The notes under the pieces: model-generated
Seen by the model: the letters and a program-made list of their open reading frames with translations, nothing else
Told to the model about the DNA's origin: nothing
Database searches by the model: none
Shown here: piece after piece, positions 44,716 to 52,330 of the stretch
Layout of the letters: the number at the start of each line of letters is the position of its first letter
How positions within the stretch are numbered: the first letter of the stretch is position 1
From: Pseudomonas cremoricolorata DSM 17059 = NBRC 16634
GTDB taxonomy: Bacteria > Pseudomonadota > Gammaproteobacteria > Pseudomonadales > Pseudomonadaceae
Length of the DNA stretch: 64,000 nt
NCBI RefSeq assembly: GCF_000425745.1
Contig: NZ_AUEA01000001.1
Location: 248,001-312,000, forward strand
Direction of reading: 5' to 3'
Translations under genes and position numbers: made by a program

Positions 44716-45411
44716 TTACTGACGGGTTTGTCGCTGTTGCAGCAGCAGGTTGCTGAAACCTGCCCCGGCCAGTTGTTTCTGCGCCACGGTGAGCTGTTCA
44801 CGGTTGCTGAACGGACCGACCAGCACGCGGTACCAGGTTTCCTCTTTCACCGTGCCCGACTCGACCTTGACCGTCTGTCCGAGCAGGATGATCTGCGCGC
44901 GCACCTTGTCGGCATCGGCCTGCTTGCGGAACGAGCCGGCCTGCAGGAAGAACTGCGTGGTGGCCGCAGGTTTGATCACCGGCGGGGCGGGTGGCGGGGT
45001 CTGGCCGAGCAGCGCTGCCTGAGCGCGAGCGGTGTCGATTTTCGCGGCTTCGGCAGGGGTCACCGGGGTGACCGGCTGCGCAGGCACCGGCGGGGTTTTC
45101 TCCGGCACCGCTTCAGGCGGCACGATGACTTCCGATTCCGGCAGCAGGGTGTAGAAGTCGTACTTGGGCTTGACCGGCTGCTGCGGCGACGGCGCGGTCT
45201 TGTTGGCCTCTGCGACTTTGCCCGGCGCCTGCTTCTCGGGCTTGGCGCGCTGGATGTCGCCCGAACCCGGTTCGAGCTTCATCAGAAACACCACGAAGGC
45301 GCCCACGGTAAGGCCCACCGCCAGCCAGATCCACCCCGGAATCGGCTTCTTGCTGGGGGCTTGCTGGCGGCTGGCGCCGCGCTTGGGGGCAGGTTTTTTC
45401 TTGGCGGCCAA
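44716..45411 (-). CDS. SPOR-domain protein (FtsN-like)
   Basis: A 231-residue bitopic inner-membrane protein. Basic cytoplasmic N-terminus (AAKKKPAPKRGASRQQ), one transmembrane helix (about 28-46, GWIWLAVGLTVGAFVVFLM), a Pro-rich periplasmic linker and a C-terminal SPOR domain (about 155-228: FFLQAGSFRKQADADKVRAQ, WYRVLVGPFSNREQ). SPOR domains bind denuded glycan strands at the septum, so a role in cell division like FtsN is likely. The start is TTG 45411, one base after the argS stop, with GGAG upstream inside argS; the pair is translationally coupled. Confidence 0.85.
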   Translation of the reverse strand: MAAKKKPAPKRGASRQQAPSKKPIPGWIWLAVGLTVGAFVVFLMKLEPGSGDIQRAKPEKQAPGKVAEANKTAPSPQQPVKPKYDFYTLLPESEVIVPPEAVPEKTPPVPAQPVTPVTPAEAAKIDTARAQAALLGQTPPPAPPVIKPAATTQFFLQAGSFRKQADADKVRAQIILLGQTVKVESGTVKEETWYRVLVGPFSNREQLTVAQKQLAGAGFSNLLLQQRQTRQ

Positions 45412-45412
45412 G

Positions 45413-47149
45413 TTACATGCGCTCCAGGGTTTCCAGGCCAAGCAGTTCCAGGCCCTGTTTGAGAGTACGGCCGGTCAGCGCGGCCAGGCGCAGACGGCTC
45501 TGCTGCAACTCCGGCGTTTCGGCGGCAAGGATCGGGCAGTTCTCGTAGAAGCTGGAGAACAGCCCAGCGATGTCGTAGAGGTAGCTGCACAGCACATGCG
45601 GCGTGCCTTTCTCGGCGACGCTGTTAAGCACTTCGCCGAACTGCGCCAGGCGCGCGGCCAGCTCCTGCTCGTGGGCCGCCTGCAGCACGATGCTGCCCTC
45701 GACCTGCTCGAAGCCCTTGCCCAGCTTGCGGAACACGCTGGCAACCCGGGTGTAGGCATACAGCAGGTAGGGCGCGGTGTTGCCGTCGAAGTTGAGCATC
45801 AGCTCGAAGTTGAAGCTGTAGTCGCTGGTGCGGTGCTTGGACAGGTCGGCGTATTTCACCGCACCGATGCCCACCACTTCGCCGATACGGCGCAGTTCCT
45901 CTTCACCCAGGCCTGCGTTCTTTTCCTTGACCAGCGTGTAGGCCCGCTCCTTGGCTTCGTTGAGCAGGTCAATCAGCTTGACCGTGCCGCCGTCGCGGGT
46001 CTTGAACGGGCGGCCATCGGCGCCGTTCATGGTGCCGAAGCCCATGTGCTCCATGCGCATCGGGTGACCGACGAAACCGGCGCGGCGGGCCACTTCGAAC
46101 ACTTGGTTGAAGTGCAGCGCCTGACGCTGGTCGACGAAGTACAGCGCACGGTCGGCCTTGAGCACGTTGCTGCGGTAGCGCACGGCGGCCAGGTCGGTGG
46201 TGGCGTACAGGTAGCCGCCGTCGGCCTTCTGCACGATCACCGGCAGCGGGTCGCCTTCGGCATTCTTGAACTCGTCGAGGAACACGCACTGCGCGCCCTG
46301 GTTCTCGACCAGCAGGCCGCTGTGCTTGAGGTCGCTGACGACGTTGGCAAGATCATCGTTGTAGGCGCTTTCGCCCATCACGTCGGCCATGCTCAGCTTG
46401 ACGTTGAGCTGCTCGTAGGTCTTCTGGCAGTGCGACAGCGAGATGTCCTTGAAGCGCGTCCACAGCGCCATGCACTCCGGATCGCCGGCCTGCAACTTGA
46501 CCACCAGGCTGCGCGCGCGGGTGGCGAAGGCTTCGGATTCGTCGAAGCGCTTCTTCGCCGCGCGGTAGAAGTTTTCCAGGTCGGACAGCTCGTCGCTGGT
46601 GATGGGGTTTTCTTCCAGGTAGGCCAGCAGCATGCCGAACTGGGTGCCCCAGTCGCCGACGTGGTTCTGCCGGATCACCTCGTCACCGAGGAACTCCAGA
46701 ATGCGCGCCACGCTGTCGCCGATGATGGTCGAGCGCAGGTGGCCGACGTGCATTTCCTTGGCCAGGTTCGGCGCCGACAGGTCGACCACCACCTTTTCCG
46801 CGGCACCGGCCTTGCGCACGCCGAGGCGTGCATCGGCGAGCGCGGCGTCGAGGCGGCTGGCCAGGGCCGCGGTGTTCTGGAAGAAGTTGAGAAAGCCGGG
46901 GCCGGCGATTTCCACCTTGCTGATGTCGTCGCTGGCTGGCAGGGCCTGGATGAGTTTTTCCGCCAGGTCGCGTGGCTTCATACCGGCCGGCTTGGCCAGC
47001 ATCATGGCGATGTTGCTGGCGAAGTCACCGTGGGTCTTGTCGCGGGCGTTTTCCACCTGGATCGCAGGCGACAGACCCTCAGGCAGCACACCGTCGGTGA
47101 CGAGTTGGGTGAGGGCTTGCTGGACCAGCTGGCGAATGGTGTCTTTCAT
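45413..47149 (-). CDS. argS: arginyl-tRNA synthetase
   Basis: Charges tRNA-Arg with arginine in the cytosol. 578 residues, the usual class-I ArgRS length. It starts [13 protein letters not shown] with the N-terminal Add-1 domain; [20 protein letters not shown] is the HIGH-type motif, and [13 protein letters not shown] follows. The C-terminal DALR anticodon domain includes [14 protein letters not shown] and ends with [13 protein letters not shown] 47149 is chosen over upstream in-frame starts because it begins the conserved domain. It is followed one base later by the SPOR gene. Confidence 0.97.
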   Translation of the reverse strand: MKDTIRQLVQQALTQLVTDGVLPEGLSPAIQVENARDKTHGDFASNIAMMLAKPAGMKPRDLAEKLIQALPASDDISKVEIAGPGFLNFFQNTAALASRLDAALADARLGVRKAGAAEKVVVDLSAPNLAKEMHVGHLRSTIIGDSVARILEFLGDEVIRQNHVGDWGTQFGMLLAYLEENPITSDELSDLENFYRAAKKRFDESEAFATRARSLVVKLQAGDPECMALWTRFKDISLSHCQKTYEQLNVKLSMADVMGESAYNDDLANVVSDLKHSGLLVENQGAQCVFLDEFKNAEGDPLPVIVQKADGGYLYATTDLAAVRYRSNVLKADRALYFVDQRQALHFNQVFEVARRAGFVGHPMRMEHMGFGTMNGADGRPFKTRDGGTVKLIDLLNEAKERAYTLVKEKNAGLGEEELRRIGEVVGIGAVKYADLSKHRTSDYSFNFELMLNFDGNTAPYLLYAYTRVASVFRKLGKGFEQVEGSIVLQAAHEQELAARLAQFGEVLNSVAEKGTPHVLCSYLYDIAGLFSSFYENCPILAAETPELQQSRLRLAALTGRTLKQGLELLGLETLERM

Positions 47150-47212
47150 CAGGTTCTCTTTTCGACCGCAAGCGCGGCGGGGCGCTTCGATGCGCTGGTG
47201 GAAAAACTGCAC

Positions 47213-47241
47213 ATTATCCGTGGCCGGAAGCGGGTTGCCAA
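47213..47241 (-). promoter_or_regulatory. sigma-70 promoter of argS
   Basis: On the minus strand TTGGCA (47236-47241), a 17-bp spacer and GATAAT (47213-47218). The expected start of transcription is about 55 bases before the argS ATG. Confidence 0.65.
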
Positions 47242-47289
47242 CCTTTCACGGCCAATGGTCGTGCACACCGCGCCGCCAGCGGGCGTGAC

Positions 47290-49509
47290 TCAATACAGGT
47301 CGACCGGATCGACGTCCAGCGACCAGCGCACCTGTCGGCCGCTAGGCAATTGCTCCAGCTGCACCAGCCAGGCGCTGAGCAGCCGGTGCAGCGCCGCCCG
47401 GCCACTGGCCTGCACCAGCAACTGCGCGCGGAAACGCCCGGCGCGGCGTTCCATCGGGGCTGGCACCGGGCCAAGCAGCTCGATGCCGGTCTGCGGAAAT
47501 TCCGCCAGCCAGGCTTCGGCGGCCGAGCACGCCAGGTCGAGAAACGCCTCGGCCTGCCCCGGCTTGTGCGCCTCGGCACGCAACAGCGCCAGGTGCGAGA
47601 ACGGCGGCAGGCCGGCGCTGCGACGCTCGCTCAGGGCCTGTTCGGCGAAGGCGAAGTAGCCCTGCTCGGTCAACTGCACCAGTAGCGGATGCTCGGCCAG
47701 GTGGGTCTGGATGATCACCTTGCCCGGCTCTTCGGCACGTCCCGCGCGACCGGCGACCTGCATGATCAACTGCGCCATGTGCTCGCTGGCGCGGAAATCG
47801 CCGGAGAACAGCCCGCCGTCGGCGTTCAGCACGGCGACCAGGGTCACCCTGGGGAAGTGGTGCCCTTTGGCGAGCATCTGGGTGCCGACCAGGATGCTCG
47901 GCTGGCCGCGCTGGATGGTGGTGAACAGCGTGTGCATGGCGTCTTTGCGCGAGGTGCTGTCGCGGTCGACGCGCAGTACCGGGTAATCGGGGAACAGCAG
48001 CTTGAGACGTTCTTCGGCGCGCTCGGTGCCGGCGCCGATGGGGCGCAGGTCGACGTGATCGCATTGCGGGCATTGCTGCGGCAGGCGTTCTTCATGGCCG
48101 CAGTGGTGGCAGCGCAGCAGGCCCGAGCGCTGGTGTACGGTCATCCGCGCGTCGCAGCGCGGGCAGCCCGACAACCAGCCGCAGTCGTGGCACAGCAGTG
48201 TCGGCGCGAAGCCACGGCGGTTGAGGAACACCAGCACTTGCTGGCCCGCTTCCAGGGTCTGGCGGATGGCCTGCTGCAACGGCCCGCTGATGCCGCTGTC
48301 CAGCGGCAGGCTGCGCACGTCCAGGCGCAGCAGCCGCGGCGGCTGCGCGCCGCCAGCACGCTGATGCATGCGCAGCAGGCCGTAGCGGCCGGTGTGGGCG
48401 TTGTGCAGGCTTTCCAGCGAGGGCGTGGCCGAGCCGAGCAGAATCGGAATCTGCTCCTGATGGGCGCGCACCACCGCCAGGTCGCGGGCGTGGTAACGCA
48501 GGCCTTCCTGCTGTTTATAGGAGCCGTCGTGTTCCTCGTCGATGATGATCAGCCCGGGGTGCTTCATGGGCGTGAACAGCGCCGAGCGGGTGCCGATGAT
48601 GATGTCGGCTTCGCCGTCTCGGGCGGCTATCCAGGCGTCCAGGCGCTCGCGGTCGCTCAGGCCAGAATGCAGCAGGGCGATGCGCGCGTTGAAGCGTTGC
48701 TCGAAGCGCGCCACGGTCTGCGGGCCGAGGTTGATCTCGGGAATCAGAATCAGCGCCTGCTTGCCGGCTTGCAACGCTTCGCGGATCAGTTGCAGGTACA
48801 CCTCGGTCTTGCCGCTGCCGGTCACCCCGGCCAGCAGAAAGGCGTGAAAGGCACCGAAGCCTGAGCGCACGGCGGCGAACGCCGCTTGCTGTTCGTCGTT
48901 GAGGGTCAGTTCCGGCTGCGCCAGCCAGTGCTCATGGCGCGGCGCCGGCAGTTGCCGCCGCACCTCCACGTTCACCAGGCCCTTGGCCAGCAGCAGGTCG
49001 AGGCTGTCCTTGTTCAGTTGCAGCTTGCTCAGCAGGCTGTGGGCCACCCCATGCGGGTGCTGGGCCAAGGTCTGCAAGGCTTCACGCTGGCGCGGCGCGC
49101 GAGCGATGCGCGGGTCACTCAGGCTCGCGCCGTCTGCCGCGTGCCAGTAGCGCTCCTGGCGCGCCTCGGCCAGCTCGCCCTGGCGCAGCAGGTTGGGCAA
49201 GGCCCAGCTCAGGGTGTCGCCCAGGCTGTGCTGGTAATACTGCGCGGTCCACAGGCACAGCTTGAACAGCGCCGGGGGCAGCGGCGAGACCTCATCGAGC
49301 AGCGCGCGGGCAGGCTTTAGCTTGTCGTCCGGCACCTCGCTGCGGTCGTCGACCTGCACCAGCACGCCGATCATCTCGCGGCGGCCGAACGGCACGCGCA
49401 CGCGCATCCCCGGCGTCAGCGTGCGGCCTGCCAGGCCTGCCGGTGCGCGGTAATCGAACAGGCGACGCAAGGGCGAGGGCAGGGCGAGGCGCAGGATGAC
49501 GTCGGACAC
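47290..49509 (-). CDS. priA: primosomal helicase PriA
   Basis: Restarts collapsed replication forks: a 3'-5' superfamily-2 DNA helicase that loads DnaB through PriB/DnaT. 739 residues, normal length. N-terminal DNA-binding domain ([19 protein letters not shown]), Walker [18 protein letters not shown] box [12 protein letters not shown], and the zinc module with four C-x2-C pairs ([33 protein letters not shown]). Helicase motif [23 protein letters not shown] and [13 protein letters not shown] are intact. Confidence 0.97.
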   Translation of the reverse strand: MSDVILRLALPSPLRRLFDYRAPAGLAGRTLTPGMRVRVPFGRREMIGVLVQVDDRSEVPDDKLKPARALLDEVSPLPPALFKLCLWTAQYYQHSLGDTLSWALPNLLRQGELAEARQERYWHAADGASLSDPRIARAPRQREALQTLAQHPHGVAHSLLSKLQLNKDSLDLLLAKGLVNVEVRRQLPAPRHEHWLAQPELTLNDEQQAAFAAVRSGFGAFHAFLLAGVTGSGKTEVYLQLIREALQAGKQALILIPEINLGPQTVARFEQRFNARIALLHSGLSDRERLDAWIAARDGEADIIIGTRSALFTPMKHPGLIIIDEEHDGSYKQQEGLRYHARDLAVVRAHQEQIPILLGSATPSLESLHNAHTGRYGLLRMHQRAGGAQPPRLLRLDVRSLPLDSGISGPLQQAIRQTLEAGQQVLVFLNRRGFAPTLLCHDCGWLSGCPRCDARMTVHQRSGLLRCHHCGHEERLPQQCPQCDHVDLRPIGAGTERAEERLKLLFPDYPVLRVDRDSTSRKDAMHTLFTTIQRGQPSILVGTQMLAKGHHFPRVTLVAVLNADGGLFSGDFRASEHMAQLIMQVAGRAGRAEEPGKVIIQTHLAEHPLLVQLTEQGYFAFAEQALSERRSAGLPPFSHLALLRAEAHKPGQAEAFLDLACSAAEAWLAEFPQTGIELLGPVPAPMERRAGRFRAQLLVQASGRAALHRLLSAWLVQLEQLPSGRQVRWSLDVDPVDLY

Positions 49510-49579
49510 GCGGGAGGTCTCTGGAGGGTGTTTCAGAATGCGACGAGCCTAGCAGACGACAGTCGGTGCAAGCGACAAC

Positions 49580-49607
49580 TTGCGCTCAGGACGCGCTCTG
49601 GTATTAT
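49580..49607 (+). promoter_or_regulatory. promoter of rpmE
   Basis: TTGCGC (49580-49585), a 16-bp spacer and TATTAT (49602-49607), about 70 bases before the rpmE start, in the gap divergent from priA. Confidence 0.6.
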
Positions 49608-49676
49608 TCGCCGCCTAATTACGTGCGGTATTCAACAATGGTGTTGGGTGGCGGCACGCAGCTCGAGGAAATGACG

Positions 49677-49892
49677 ATGAAAGACAATATCCATCCGAAT
49701 TACGAAGCAGTTGCAGTCACCTGCAGCTGTGGCGCTCAGTTCGAAACCCGTTCGACCCTGGCCAAGCCTCTGTCGATCGACGTTTGCTCGCTGTGCCACC
49801 CGTTCTACACCGGTAAGCAAAAAGTTCTCGACACCGGTGGTCGCGTACAGAAGTTCGCAGATCGCTTCGGCATGTTCGGTGCCAAGAAGTAA
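49677..49892 (+). CDS. rpmE: 50S ribosomal protein L31 (zinc-binding form)
   Basis: 71 residues. [19 protein letters not shown], then [25 protein letters not shown]. The four cysteines (C16, C18, C37, C40) form the zinc site, so this is the C+ paralogue used in zinc sufficiency; the C-minus paralogue is not in the window. GAGGAA seven bases before ATG 49677 fixes the start; the frame is open further upstream but non-conserved. A strong terminator follows at 49932-49963, inside the next gene. Confidence 0.97.
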   Translation: MKDNIHPNYEAVAVTCSCGAQFETRSTLAKPLSIDVCSLCHPFYTGKQKVLDTGGRVQKFADRFGMFGAKK

Positions 49893-49900
49893 GACTGCGC

Positions 49901-50716
49901 ATGGCGAATTCTTCGGAGTTCGTACTGTTGCAAAAAAAGGCGTCCCTGGTGGGCGCCTTTTTTGTGGGCGTCTTCTGGCACCTTTCGGCCGCAGCGCTGT
50001 GCCCATTGCCGCTGCCCAAGGCGACGGTTGCGGTCGCTGAGGTGGTCGATGGCGATACCCTGCGCCTGGGCAACGGCCGCAGCGTTCGGCTGATCGGCAT
50101 CAACGCCCCGGAAGTCGGTCGCGGCAAGCGCGCCAGTGAACCCTACGCCATCGCCGCGCGGCAGCGCTTGCAGGCGCTGGTCGAGGCCAGTGGCGGGCGT
50201 ATCCATCTCGTCCGCGGGGCGGAGTCCAACGACCGCTATGGCCGCATCCTCGCCTATGGCTACGCGCGAACTGGCGACAATCTGGCTGCACAACTGCTGC
50301 GTGAGGGGCTGGGCTACCACAGCGCAATCGCCCCCAACACGCGTCTGGCGATCTGTCAGGGCGAGGCAGAGCAGGCTGCACGTACGGCCCGTCTCGGGCT
50401 CTGGCAGGGTCAACCCGTGCAACGCGCGCGCACGCTGAAACACTCCGGTTTCGCTGTGGTCAGCGGCCAGGTCACGCGTATGCAGCGGCGCAATGGTGCG
50501 CTGTTGCTGGATGTCGATGGCGTGCTGCGAGTACGCCTTCCCGCTCGTCTGCTGCGCAGTTATCCCGCGGCATTCGCGGATACCCTCAAAGGGCGAACGG
50601 TGGAAGTGCGGGGCTGGATCGTCAGCCGTTCAGGTGCGCGTGCCGCCACGCCGCGCTCACTGCGCTGGCAGCTGCAACTGAGCCACCCAAGCATGCTCAG
50701 AGGGCCAGCTGGATAG
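49901..50716 (+). CDS. secreted thermonuclease-like (SNase) protein
   Basis: A 271-residue staphylococcal-nuclease-fold protein, probably periplasmic. N-terminal hydrophobic signal (about 15-33, SLVGAFFVGVFWHLSAAALC). SNase domain (about 42-165) with VVDGDTLRL, VRLIGINAPEVG (the catalytic Arg/Asp/Glu environment), YGRILAYGY and LLREGLGYH. A C-terminal OB-like extension follows (about 180-265, FAVVSGQVTRMQRRNGALLLDV). It starts eight bases after rpmE. The rpmE terminator lies inside codons 11-21. A GTG at 49964 would avoid it but would leave a truncated signal peptide. Confidence 0.8.
   Translation: MANSSEFVLLQKKASLVGAFFVGVFWHLSAAALCPLPLPKATVAVAEVVDGDTLRLGNGRSVRLIGINAPEVGRGKRASEPYAIAARQRLQALVEASGGRIHLVRGAESNDRYGRILAYGYARTGDNLAAQLLREGLGYHSAIAPNTRLAICQGEAEQAARTARLGLWQGQPVQRARTLKHSGFAVVSGQVTRMQRRNGALLLDVDGVLRVRLPARLLRSYPAAFADTLKGRTVEVRGWIVSRSGARAATPRSLRWQLQLSHPSMLRGPAG
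49932..49963 (+). terminator. rho-independent terminator of rpmE, inside the nuclease gene
   Basis: AAAAAAGGCG (49933-49942) and CGCCTTTTTT (49954-49963) form a 10-bp stem extended by CCC/GGG across a bulged T, with an A-run before and a T-run within. It starts 40 bases after the rpmE stop and overlaps codons for the nuclease signal peptide (QKKASLVGAFF). Confidence 0.85.
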
Positions 50717-50717
50717 A

Positions 50718-50833
50718 AAGTTGTAGACACTATCATCGCTGATTGTACACACTGGCTTTTCCACGCCACCGTAGGTCCTAGCGCAAAGTCGTAGACCAAG
50801 GGCCTTGACAGTTGTGACCGGGCAGTCTTGTCG
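50718..50833 (+). promoter_or_regulatory. maeB upstream region with imperfect repeats and -35 box
   Basis: Related elements AAGTTGTAGACA (50718-50729), GATTGTACACA (50741-50751) and AAGTCGTAGACC (50786-50797) precede a perfect TTGACA (50805-50810). The best -10 candidate, TTGTCG at 50828-50833, is poor. The repeats might be half-sites of a regulator; not recognised. Confidence 0.35.
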
Positions 50834-50895
50834 CTCCCCGGCACATTGCGTATCCTCGGCGGCCCGTCAGAACAGTAAAAAGCGGAATGCCTACC

Positions 50896-52164
50896 ATGTC
50901 AGATCTCAAAACTGCCGCTCTCGACTACCACGCTCAGCCTCGTCCGGGGAAACTGAGCGTCGAGCTCACCAAGCCTACCGCCACCGCGCGCGACCTGGCC
51001 CTGGCCTACAGCCCGGGCGTTGCTGAGCCGGTGCGTGAAATCGGCCGTGACCCAGAGCTGGCTTACAAGTACACCGGCAAGGGCAACCTGGTCGCAGTGA
51101 TTTCCGACGGCACCGCCATTCTCGGTCTGGGTGACCTCGGCCCACTGGCGTCCAAGCCGGTCATGGAAGGCAAAGGCGTTCTGTTCAAGCGCTTCGCCGG
51201 TATCGATGTGTTCGACATCGAAGTCGAGTCGGAAAGCCCGCAGGCCTTCATCGACACCGTGCGTCGCATTTCCATCACCTTCGGTGGCATCAACCTCGAA
51301 GACATCAAGGCCCCTGAGTGCTTCGAGATCGAGCGTACGCTGATCGAGCAGTGCGACATCCCGGTGTTCCACGATGACCAGCACGGCACCGCCATCGTCA
51401 CCGCGGCCGGCATGATCAACGCCCTGGAGATCGCCGGCAAGACCCTGCCTGAAGCGCAGATCGTCTGTCTCGGTGCCGGTGCTGCGGCCATCTCCTGCAT
51501 GAAGCTGCTGGTGAGCATGGGTGCCAAGGTCGAAAACATCTTCATGATCGACCGCAGCGGCGTGATCCACGCTGGCCGTGACGACCTCAACCAGTACAAG
51601 GCGCAGTTCGCCCACGCCACCGACAAGCGCACCCTGGCCGACGCCCTGAACGGTGCCGACGTGTTCGTTGGCCTGTCCGGCCCGAACCTGCTCAGCGCCG
51701 AAGGCCTGAAGTCGATGGCGCCGAACCCGATCGTCTTCGCCTGCTCCAACCCTGATCCGGAAATCAAGCCGGAACTGGCCCATGAAACCCGCAGCGACGT
51801 GATCATGGCCACCGGTCGTTCCGACTACCCGAACCAGGTCAACAACGTGCTGGGCTTCCCCTTCATCTTCCGTGGCGCTCTGGACGTACGTGCCAAGCGC
51901 ATCAACGAAGAAATGAAGATCGCCGCCGCCATCGCCCTGAAAGACCTGGCCAAGCAGCCTGTGCCTCAGGAAGTCTGCGACGCCTACGGCGTTCAGGCCT
52001 TGGAGTTCGGTCGTGAGTACATCATTCCCAAGCCGATGGACCCACGCCTGATCACGCTGGTCTCCGATGCCGTGGCCAAGGCCGCCATCGAGTCCGGCGT
52101 CGCCACCCTGCCGTATCCGAAGCACTACCCGCTCAAGGGTGTGGATGACGTCTTCAACGGCTAA
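50896..52164 (+). CDS. maeB: malic enzyme (malate to pyruvate), short MaeB type
   Basis: Oxidatively decarboxylates malate to pyruvate and CO2, giving NADPH; cytosolic, links the TCA cycle to pyruvate. 422 residues, without the C-terminal phosphotransacetylase-like domain of enteric MaeB. Motifs: LALAYSPGVAEPV, VISDGTAILGLGDLG, FHDDQHGTAIV, and the Rossmann GAGAAAISCMKLL; ACSNPDPE and TGRSDYPNQVNNVLGFPFIFRG close the active site (NADP preference is inferred). ATG 50896 gives the conserved MSDLKTAAL start; ATG 50887 is possible. Confidence 0.95.
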   Translation: MSDLKTAALDYHAQPRPGKLSVELTKPTATARDLALAYSPGVAEPVREIGRDPELAYKYTGKGNLVAVISDGTAILGLGDLGPLASKPVMEGKGVLFKRFAGIDVFDIEVESESPQAFIDTVRRISITFGGINLEDIKAPECFEIERTLIEQCDIPVFHDDQHGTAIVTAAGMINALEIAGKTLPEAQIVCLGAGAAAISCMKLLVSMGAKVENIFMIDRSGVIHAGRDDLNQYKAQFAHATDKRTLADALNGADVFVGLSGPNLLSAEGLKSMAPNPIVFACSNPDPEIKPELAHETRSDVIMATGRSDYPNQVNNVLGFPFIFRGALDVRAKRINEEMKIAAAIALKDLAKQPVPQEVCDAYGVQALEFGREYIIPKPMDPRLITLVSDAVAKAAIESGVATLPYPKHYPLKGVDDVFNG

Positions 52165-52177
52165 GCGGCCTTGCATG

Positions 52178-52208
52178 AAAAACCCGCTCCTGGTGAGCGG
52201 GTTTTTTT
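52178..52208 (+). terminator. rho-independent terminator of maeB
   Basis: AAAAACCCGCTC and GAGCGGGTTTTTTT form a 12-bp stem with a five-base loop and T-run, 14 bases after the maeB stop. Confidence 0.92.
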
Positions 52209-52214
52209 ATGGGG

Positions 52215-52330
52215 CAGCTGCGAGCTTGAAGTCGCAAGCCGCAAGCTGAGCGGTGTGCCGTGATAGATCGCGTCAGGCTCGCCCTGACGCAATCCATCTT
52301 GCCGCTTGCCGCTTAAAGCTTGCCGCTTAG
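52215..52330. repeat. clustered short repeats between maeB and mrcA
   Basis: CTTGCCGCTTA occurs at 52305-52315 and 52319-52329 with a third copy, CTTGCCGCTT, at 52298-52307. Related inverse copies (GCAAGCCGCAAGC) lie at 52233-52246. A perfect stem GCGTCAGG/CCTGACGC lies at 52270-52290. The array reaches into the mrcA stop codon (52327-52329). Such AAGC-rich repeats are common between convergent genes in Pseudomonas. Confidence 0.7.
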
